DNA from: Glomus cerebriforme
Taxonomy: Eukaryota; Glomeromycota; Glomeromycetes; Glomerales; Glomeraceae
DNA: 19,069 nt
Assembly: GCA_003550305.1 (NCBI GenBank)
Contig: QKYT01001079.1
Span: forward strand, 9,577-28,645
Direction: 5' to 3'
Within the stretch, counting starts at the first letter, position 1; the number at the start of each line of letters is the position of its first letter. Positions 1 through 7,500 of this stretch are shown here, piece by piece. The position numbers were made by a program, and so were the translations under genes. The notes below the pieces were generated by a model. The model saw only the letters and a list, made by a program, of their open reading frames with translations. It was not told the origin of the DNA and made no database searches.

Positions 1-127
1 TATTTTTTAATTCTATAGTATACATATTGGGTACCCGATGTATAGCAGATTTTCTGCATTTTGGGTACCTGATATTTATAAAATATCTGTAAGATATCTG
101 TAAGATAGTTCAGTTTTTGGCCAGTGA

Positions 128-640
128 GAAACTTACTGTTTCTGATTTCAGTATCGAACTGAAAGCATAGAGAAGCTATAAGAAAAGAAAAGAAGAAACA
201 TTAAAAATGTTTCTTTAAAAAAAAATGAAAAAAATGATAAGTTTTGTGAAGAAACTTACTGTTTTCCCTTCCCAGTCCGGTCTGAAAAGCTTGAAGAACC
301 TACAATAAAAAAAAGAAACGTTAATAAGCGTTTCTAAAAAAAATAAAAAAAAATGGTAAGTTTCATAAAGAAACTTACCATTTTCGATTCCAGTATCGAA
401 CTGAATGTACAGAGAATCTATAAGAAAAGAAAAGAAGAAACGTTAAAATGTTTCTTTAAAAAAAAAATGAAAAAGATGATAAGTTTCGTGAAGAAACTTA
501 CTATTTTCCCTCTCATTTCAGACTGAAGAGCTCAGAGAACCTACAAAAAAAGAAACGTTAATAAGCATTTCTAAAAAAAATAAAAATAAACCGTAAGTTT
601 CATGAAGAAACTTACCATTTCTCAATTTTCAGAACCAAGT
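128..640. repeat. Tandem satellite with A-B-A-B higher-order structure
   Basis: The word GAAACTTAC recurs at 128, 251, 370, 493 and 607, giving units of 123, 119, 123 and 114 bp plus an incomplete fifth. Units 1 and 3 (type A) share 'cagtatcgaactga' and 'ctataagaaaagaaaagaag'. Units 2 and 4 (type B) share 'gaacctacaa' and 'agaaacgttaataagc'. A and B therefore alternate. Each unit has an inner dyad of the form AGAAAC..GTTTCT, and unit borders carry a second dyad, GTAAGTTTC..GAAACTTAC. Just upstream is a short tandem of ATATCTGTAAG (83-104), and GGTACC occurs twice (about 30 and 64). No coding potential was seen. The array probably spread by unequal exchange; any function is unknown. Confidence 0.85.
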
Positions 641-1519
641 TCAAATAACGATTAAAACTGATTTAGGATTTTTAAAATTTTTAAACTAAAATAAACTAAT
701 AAACTGCGGCTGCAGCTTAATTGATAAGTGTGACGCATAGTTATTTTTTTTTAAAATAACTGCAGCTTGTATCATATGATATATGTGATACAAAAAAAGT
801 ATATAATAAGCCTTTTTTGTTTATTTTTTTTTTGTTTTTTTAATTTTAATTTTTTTTTAATAATTTTGTGAAAAACCCCTTCTCTATGGATGAGTAGAGG
901 TCATTAGTACTTACAGGAGAAGAGCCATTGCTGCTTCCTCTGCCCATTCATAATGACAAAAAGAGGACGTATCAGTAGTAAGATATTTTAAAAGAAAAAA
1001 TTTTCTGAAACTAATTAGACAGTTTTGGCCTGAATTATTTTTGAATTTGGCCAGAATTATGTTTAATGTTGGCCAATATACTGTAATAATCCGGACCCCA
1101 ATTTTAAAGATTTTTAATAAATTTAATAAAATTTTAATTATAATTTATAAAAAAATTATTTTTTAATATATTTATGAGATAAGTAAATTTAAAATAAATA
1201 AAATTTTAATTATATAATAACTATTTATATTATATTAAAAAAATATTAAGTGGTGTTGATATATGGGTATTGTGCAATAATGTATAATGAGTTTAACAAC
1301 TGTTGGTATAGAAAAATGCGTATATTAATTGCATGTGTTAATAAACTCCAGTATATAGGTATTTTACAACATATTGAACAACTGGTAGTATTGATCAACG
1401 TGTTTTTTGGTGTATATCAACACCTCCAAAACTTCCTGATAGATTATATTTATAAAAAGAGATAAGATATTTAAAATATTTCAAAATTTTTTTTCAATTT
1501 TTCTAAAATAATAAATAAT
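641..1519. other. AT-rich non-coding spacer with small palindromes
   Basis: I see no supported gene here. The stretch has long T runs (about 818-860), a hairpin-like GTTATTTT..AAAATAAC near 739-762, and an imperfect palindrome TTGTATCA..TGTGATAC near 766-791. The short open frame at 1250-1465 has no recognisable protein features and is dominated by AT-driven residues. A more GC-balanced patch at 880-970 may be a remnant of a gene or transposon, but I cannot identify it. Confidence 0.5.
1023..1080. repeat. 23-bp tandem repeat with TTGGCCWGAATTAT core
   Basis: Three consecutive copies are spaced about 23 bp: TTTTGGCCTGAATTAT at 1023, TTTGGCCAGAATTATG at 1046 and TTGGCCAATAT at 1069. The same core word recurs inside the MITE-like elements at 2894-3738, and a diverged version lies near 18393-18430. 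It is probably a terminus or internal motif of a dispersed transposon family. Confidence 0.6.
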
Positions 1520-2090
1520 ATGATGGCTAACATCCAAATTCCTCAACCTCGTATAGTAAATTATTATAATTGAATTAGAACAATTTGGACAAATGAACAG
1601 TACGAATACTTGCTTGATCAAAGAATGAGTAGGAATGATGAATTTTAGAGCTTAGTAAGTTGGAATTGAACTGGATTTTGGAAGAGTATCACAGAGAAAA
1701 TTAACAAATATTTTGGCACTAGATACATGAGATCGCAAATAAAAATGAAGTGGAAGAATTTATTACGAGAGCATTTGGTAAATATATTTGTGTTATTTTA
1801 ATACATTATTATTTATGTATTAATATTTTTTTAGAACTAAGTAGTATATAGGTTGGGAGATAATAAAGGTCATGATACATGAAACAGAAAATTATACTTT
1901 GAATTATTTGAGAAAGGTCCATAGAAAAAGCCAGGTAGTAAGGACTAATTTACATTTATTTACCAAATAATTTTATTTTAAAAATAATAATTCATACAAA
2001 ATAAAAATTAAATATTATACTTTTTTAGTTACGATTGATGAGGTGGTATATAGCGAATATATGAATATTTGAGAAGAAGAAAGAAGGTGA
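1520..2090 (+). pseudogene. Decayed SANT/Myb-like DNA-binding gene, three exon remnants
   Basis: From ATG 1520 one frame reads through a SANT/trihelix-like helical module. Recognisable pieces are IWTNEQYEYLLDQRMSRNDE, then FWKSITEKINKYFGTRYM and RSQIKMKWKNLLREHL. The aromatic and basic spacing (W near the start, FW in the middle, KWKN at the end) is typical of SANT or MADF-type domains linked to transposons and to expanded families in fungi. Stops interrupt the frame at 1571 (TGA), 1646 (TAG) and 1667 (TGA). A plausible intron (1778-1834) leads to a second segment containing LYFELFEKGP, with further stops. A second intron (about 1935-2028) leads to VTIDEVVYSEYMNI, then a TGA at 2070. Frame phase is kept across both junctions, so this was a spliced gene now broken by point mutations. 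The family call is by eye; the exact family is uncertain. Confidence 0.65.
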
Positions 2091-2893
2091 TATCTCTTTC
2101 TTAAATTATTTATGTATTAATTATTAAACTAATTTAATATACTGTATTTAATTTTTTTCATATATTACAGATAATTTTTTATTTCAAGGAGCTTTAAAAT
2201 CAATTTTTTATATATTTGATTTATAATTTTTTTTGGCATTTAAATCTTTTTTTTTTCTTGATTTTTTTTTNTAATCCTAAAAAGATCACATTTATTGCAT
2301 CTTGTGATAATTATCAAATATTTGCTTATGTCATATTTATATTTTTTATTTTATTATATAAGAAATATATAATTTTACATAAATTTAAAATAAATGAGCA
2401 AATTTCTACCTAATTTAAATTTTGCCATTAAGTTTATAATTCGACATCAATTTTAGATTTTGGCATCAATTTTGGATTTTGGCATACATTTTGGCATGTT
2501 AAAATGATTTTAGATTTCAGTTTTAGAATTTCAGATTTCAGATTTTAGGTGAACTAATTTTGGGATCAGCCTTAGTATTGATACAAATAAATTATTTTTT
2601 ACAGTAATATTTTTACTAAATTTTTTGTATTATGTGATAGGTGTTTTAGCCACATATATATGGTTATAAAATCACAAAAGTTGGTAAAATAACTGGGTGG
2701 TTATTATAATTATAGTTAAGTTTAGCAATGGTAATTAAGTTTTATTTAAAAAAAAAATTCAAAATTTTTATAGTTAAATATAATATTTTATTTTTAAAAA
2801 TAATTAGCAAATGATTACTATAATATTATAAATAGATAAGAAATAAATTTTTTTTTTATAAATATTTAAATTTTAAAAATTTAAATTAAATAT
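2091..2893. other. AT-rich non-coding spacer
   Basis: No gene is supported. The stretch is long A/T runs, with one undetermined base (n) at 2271 inside a poly-T run. The open frame across that point is an artefact of AT-rich sequence. A short tandem repeat at 2442-2499 is listed separately. The segment ends at the outer terminus of the first MITE-like element. Confidence 0.6.
2442..2499. repeat. About 20-bp tandem repeat, RGCATCAATTTTRGATTTT
   Basis: Near-identical blocks begin at about 2443 (acatcaattttagatttt), 2462 (ggcatcaattttggatttt) and 2481 (ggcatacattttggcatg). They are followed to about 2548 by shorter, degenerate copies of 'gatttcagattttag'. This is a simple minisatellite with no coding evidence. 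Confidence 0.6.
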
Positions 2894-3218
2894 AGGGTAA
2901 ATCTAGATCTAGCATGGGGGTGAGACATTTATACATCGCCAGGAATTTTCCTAATTCGGTAATTCCGGCCGAAATTAAGAAATTTCCTTTTTTGGGAGTC
3001 TTGTATAACCTAAATTTCAATTTTGAAGAGAAATAAAATTGCCTTTTTTGATCTGTATAACGTTACATAATGTCCAAAAAATAGAAATTCTGGTCAGAAT
3101 TAAAGTTTTCGGCCAAAATTAAGGAATATGACGATTAACATATGACAAATAGGATTTCATACCTTGAAGGAGACGATGAATAATGATGTCGCACCCCTGC
3201 GAGATATACATTTGCCCT
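2894..3218 (+). mobile_element. MITE-like element, copy 1 (325 bp)
   Basis: The left end begins AGGGTAAATCTAGATCTAGC and continues with GGGGGTGAGACATTTATACA. The right end, read in reverse complement from 3218, begins AGGGCAAATGTATATCTCGC and continues with AGGGGTGCGACATCATTATT. The two ends form an imperfect terminal inverted repeat of roughly 45 bp. The inside has no open frame of note but carries the ggcc-aaatt words (ccggccgaaatt, tcggccaaaatt) seen elsewhere in the window. The size, the terminal inverted repeats and the lack of coding capacity fit a non-autonomous DNA transposon. I could not define a clean target-site duplication. A second copy in inverted orientation begins 129 bp downstream. 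Confidence 0.75.
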
Positions 3219-3347
3219 CCTTAAATATAAATTAAACCAAATTAAATCAAATCAAATTAAATTAAATTAGATCAAATCTGATTAGATTTGAATCAAATAA
3301 ATTGAATTAAATCAATAATATAGGTATTGATATTTAATTTTAATTTT

Positions 3348-3738
3348 AGGGCAAATGTATATCTCGCAGGGGTGCGACATCATTATTCATCGCCTCCAAT
3401 TTGTTATCCCGTGTCACACCCTCTGACTTTCATTTTTACTATTTATTCTAGGGACAGAATTTTTTCGAGATGTGAAATCCTATTTGTCACATGTTAATCG
3501 TCACATTCCTTAATTTTGGCCGAAAACTTTAATTCTGGCCAGAATTTCTATTTTTGGACATTATGTAGCGTTACACAGACCAAAAAGGTAATTTTGTTTC
3601 TCTTCAAAATCGAAAATTTAGGTTACATGAGACTCCCAAAAAAGGAAAATTTCTTAATTTCGGCCGGAATTACCGAATTAGAAAAATTCCCGGCGATGTA
3701 TAAATGTCTCACCCCCATGCTAGATCTAGATTTACCCT
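3348..3738 (-). mobile_element. MITE-like element, copy 2 (391 bp), inverted relative to copy 1
   Basis: This is the reverse complement of the element at 2894-3218 over nearly its whole length. It starts AGGGCAAATGTATATCTCGC and ends with the complement of AGGGTAAATCTAGATC. It is longer because of an extra block of about 66 bp near 3402-3467 (around 'gtgtcacaccctctgac'), so one copy has gained or lost sequence. The AT-rich spacer between the copies (3219-3347) is built from aaatt/aaatc words and contains a small dyad, AAATCTGATTAGATTT. The 88-codon open frame at 3516-3782 lies inside this copy and runs past its end, so I treat it as chance. Confidence 0.75.
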
Positions 3739-4352
3739 TAATTTTAAATAAAAAGAAGAATATAGTAAAACTAATTAAATAGCAATATTTTTATTATAAA
3801 AATGATTGTAATTATAATGAATAGAATAATCTTATTTATAGATTAAAAAAAATTTGATAAAAAAATAAATTACTTTTATTAAGAAGTTAAAATTTTAGAT
3901 CTTAATTAAAAATTAAACAATTTAAGTAAAATTTTGAAAGAGGAAAATTAGATATTTCTTTTAATTTAGGATATAATAAATAGAGAAGATATTTACTATT
4001 AGAAAGGTTATTCTTATGAGTTTACAATGGCTGTATTAATAGATACATATTTTTAATTTAAAGTATTGTTGCAATTACATATGTAATACAATAAATTAAA
4101 ATAACTTGTTTTAAAAAAATGTCTAGTTATAATTAATATCATAATTATAAAAAAAATTTTTATTAATTATTGTAATCATAAATAATCTAACTGCTAATAA
4201 ATGTCTTCAGCCTCGGAAAAAAAAAATCTTATATATCACATGATTATGAAAACTGCGCCTTAACGTATAACGTATACATGATACGATTAAAAATCGGTAA
4301 AAAAACTGCGTTTTATAAAGTACTAACGGAGCATTTTTCTTTTTTTGCTGAA
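3739..4352 (+). promoter_or_regulatory. AT-rich spacer and probable UPF2 promoter
   Basis: No gene is visible between the second MITE-like element and the UPF2 5' region. The part closest to the gene contains TATAAAG at 4314-4320, two copies of AAAACTGCG (about 4249 and 4302) and a direct repeat of ACGTATA (about 4263-4276). The TATA-like word sits about 33 bp before the first ATG of the region (4353), so transcription could begin very close to that ATG. Promoter status is inferred only from position and motif. Confidence 0.4.
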
Positions 4353-4418
4353 ATGTCCAAAGTACTTTCGATAATCAACAAACAAAACAACAAGTTCAAG
4401 AGGATCAAAAAACAATAG
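4353..4418 (+). CDS. Candidate upstream ORF (21 codons) before UPF2
   Basis: ATG at 4353 opens a 21-codon frame that ends at TAG 4416-4418, two bases before a good splice donor (GTAAGA, 4421). The overlapping frame, without any ATG, reads QQTKQQVQEDQKTIE and joins in phase to the UPF2 frame after the intron. The ATG frame is therefore +1 relative to UPF2. Three readings are possible: a real uORF in a spliced leader; a coding first exon using an earlier donor (GTACTT at 4362), giving M-S-K then UPF2; or an indel that hides an in-frame start. I cannot choose between them from sequence alone. Confidence 0.35.
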   Translation: MSKVLSIINKQNNKFKRIKKQ

Positions 4419-4537
4419 AAGTAAGAATCTAGAGAGATTATATCTTTCCTAGCGTTAATAACTTGTATAAGTTTAAAGCAAGTGCTTACAAATTTTTTAT
4501 TTAGTTAAATATTCAGGAACAAGAAAGTCTAGCAGGA

Positions 4538-7500
4538 ATGGAAGCTGAGGCAGAAACCATAGCAAAAAACGAAAGACGTCAGGAGCTAAGGAATGCGAAT
4601 CTATTAGCCTGGAGACAGGGTAAACCTGGTGTGTATTGTTTTATATTATCTTAATAGAGTGGTCTATGTTCTTATTTACAATATTCTATGTTAATAAATA
4701 AATAAATAAATAATATTTACTTTTAATTACTGTTAGATTCTTCTGCATTCAAAAATCTTGATTCAAATATGAAAAAGAACACGGGGTTCATTAAAAAGTG
4801 TAAAGCTCAATTATCAGCAGAATACCAGCAGCAATTATTAAAAGATATTAAAACATTAACCCTTGAAAAATATATTTCCGAAGTGGTTGTCGCTGTGGTC
4901 GAAGGATTACAAAAATGTAAGGCGGCAGCAGATGTTTGGGCTACTGTAGAAGTAAGTTTCAATTTTATTTGAACTATTAGACCTGTTATTTTTAATATAT
5001 AATGAAATATATAATTTTTGAATCAACTTCTTTAGGTGATTTCCGCTTTACATCAGCGATTTCCAGATACATTTACCCCATTTTTGACTCATATGCTAGC
5101 TCGTTCTCTTGCCCCTCAAAATAAACAACAACTTGCAGTTCTTAGTCAGGAGCAACGCGAAAAAGAGGAGTCGACACGAATCGTAAAACAGCGTATTTTG
5201 TTAAGGATCGCGGGTGAATTATGGTTAATAGGTGTCCTTAGAAATGTTGAAGACGGAATTGCGGCGCCAAATAGTGGAAGTGCGGCAGTTGGAGCTGGAA
5301 GCGTGAATGGTGTCAAAGATAATGTTGCCGGGTTCGTTAGCGGCTCGATTAAAGAGTTGAAAGAAACCAAAGAGACAAAAACTTCCGGAGAAGGGTTCAT
5401 GTATACTGTGTTGAAAGATTTGGTTTGTCGTATTACTCCCTTTGTATAAATGATTTCCAATGTCGATAACCAAATTTGAGCCAGGCATTGTTGAACAAGT
5501 GTCTGTTTCTTGAATATGAACAGCTCTCTCATGACAACAAACATGTCAACTTACCGTTGGCAGTATCCTTCATCAAATACTTTGGCGCGGAAATGCTCGG
5601 TACGGTCGGTCGTAAAAACCATCGCGATGAAACAGCTATCACATCCAATGAAAACGGTGAGGAAATACTTCCAGTCGTGAACGGTGATCGTGAAACTTCG
5701 GCTCATGGCGGGAAAAATAAAAAAAATGCCGGGGAAAAACCAATTGTGAATGAGTCTCAACGTTCTCTCTTCAAATCTTTATTGGTCGGTTATTTCAACG
5801 GTGTGGAAAAGCATTTAATTGAAGACCATCAGGTACCATTTGATTTTATAATCCAATTTTTTTTATGTTTATGTATTAATGTATTAATGCTTTTATTATC
5901 ATTAACAGAAAATCAAGGCATTGGATCGCAGTAACCACGAATATTATATTACTAGAGGAGAAATTCCAGAGGAGACAAGACAGAATTACGAAAAAGTTGT
6001 TAAAGCTTTCGAAAAGTTCTTGCAAAATGCTCAATTGTAAATTCAATGAATATTATTTCATTTGTCTTTAATCATTTAGATATTTGCTTACATATTTCTA
6101 TACATTGAAATTTATATCATAGTTTGGCTGATTCTTTGGATCTCGAAATGCCTATTTTACCTGAAGATGATGGTACAACAAAGATTGGAGGTACAATTAT
6201 ACGCGATGGTTCTTTTACTAATGAGAAAGAGGTATATATTATGCGTATATTTAAGCGGCGGGAATTATGCAACTTAATGTTAATTCTCATAATATTTTAA
6301 GGATAATTTTACTAGCAGTATCTGGGAAGATGAAGATGCGCGCAGTTTTTATGAAAATCTCATTGATCTCAAAACATTGGTGCCTGGCGTCCTCCTTGAG
6401 GTCAAGTCCAGTAGCAAGAAAGATGATGCGGATACAGAGAAAGATGATTCTGTCAATATACTTGATAAGGAGGATGAGGAAAAAATTGATGATAATCAGT
6501 CTGATGACGAAAAAAGAGCAAATGGTGATGACGATAAGACTGATATGAAAATTGCGGATGGGGAACAAGAGGTTGACAAGAAAAATCTCACTGATAAAGA
6601 TATAGATATAAAGGAAGTGGTTAAAGATCAGCCGGATGTTCAGACAGCATCATCATCTACAAAAATGGATGTCGAATCAACTAACAAAAGTGGCACTTTG
6701 GCTCAGCTTGATTCTTTGTTGTCGCGTCTTCCTAATATGATTAATCGCGACCTTATTGATCAAGCAGCAGTCGATTTTTGTTATTTAAATTCCAAAGCAT
6801 CTAGAAAAAAATTGATTAAGGTAATTTATTGAATAAAGCTTTAGATTTGAATTATGGTCAAATGAGAATAAATATACTTAATTAACATATATAGACTTTG
6901 TTCGGAGTACCTCGAACAAGACTTGACCTTCTTCCTTATTATTCGCGCTTAATTGCAACTCTTAACCCGCATTATCCAGATATTACTGAGGAGGTTATGC
7001 ATCATGTAAGAATATTTTTTATTAATTTGTTTTTGCTTTATTAATTAATGTATGTAAATACCGTATTTATAATTTATTTTTAATTTAGCTGGAAGTTGAA
7101 TTCAAGTCCATTCAAAGAAAGAAAACGAACGATTCTCTCGAAATAAAAATAAAGGTGATATATATATATATTTATCCATTTAATATATATATATATATTA
7201 TTTTAAGAAAAAAAATGTTAATAATTTTTTTTACATTATAATTTCAAGAATATTCGATTTATCTCTGAATTAACAAAATTCAGAATTACTCCACAACATA
7301 TAATTTTCCATTGTCTTAAAGTGTTGCTTGATGATTTTTCAAATCAAAACATTGATGTTGCTTGTAACTTGTTAGAAACATGTGGAAGATTTTTATTTAA
7401 AAGTCCCGAAACAAGTGTCAGAATGGGCAATATGGTAAGTAGTATTTTTTTTTTTTTTGAAAACCATTATTGCTACGTGTAGTAAATGTTATATTATATT

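Noticed and set aside
128..640. Regularly spaced repeats resembling a CRISPR array
   Set aside because: The units are about 120 bp with no unique spacers, alternate between two types, and sit in an intron-rich eukaryotic sequence.
1250..1465. 71-codon open frame as a gene
   Set aside because: Short, AT-driven composition, no domain, and it lies in repeat-rich spacer with no splice or promoter support.
2216..2413. 65-codon open frame, hydrophobic
   Set aside because: It is almost all Phe, Ile, Lys and Asn from A/T runs and spans an undetermined base.
3516..3782. 88-codon open frame as a small protein
   Set aside because: It lies inside the second MITE-like element and extends past its terminus; the opposite copy does not keep the frame.
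5444..5499. Short introns of 41 or 56 nt at the UPF2 exon 3-4 junction
   Set aside because: All other introns in this gene are 66-108 nt; using the acceptor at 5523 gives 80 or 101 nt and better family alignment.
5146..5760. Minus-strand open frames opposite UPF2 exons 3 and 4
   Set aside because: They are antisense shadows of exons whose plus-strand translation matches UPF2 clearly.
6267..6568. Alternative frames over the acidic UPF2 exon 7
   Set aside because: The GAT/GAA-rich coding sequence yields long open frames on both strands by chance; the plus frame encoding WEDEDARSFYENLIDLK is the real one.
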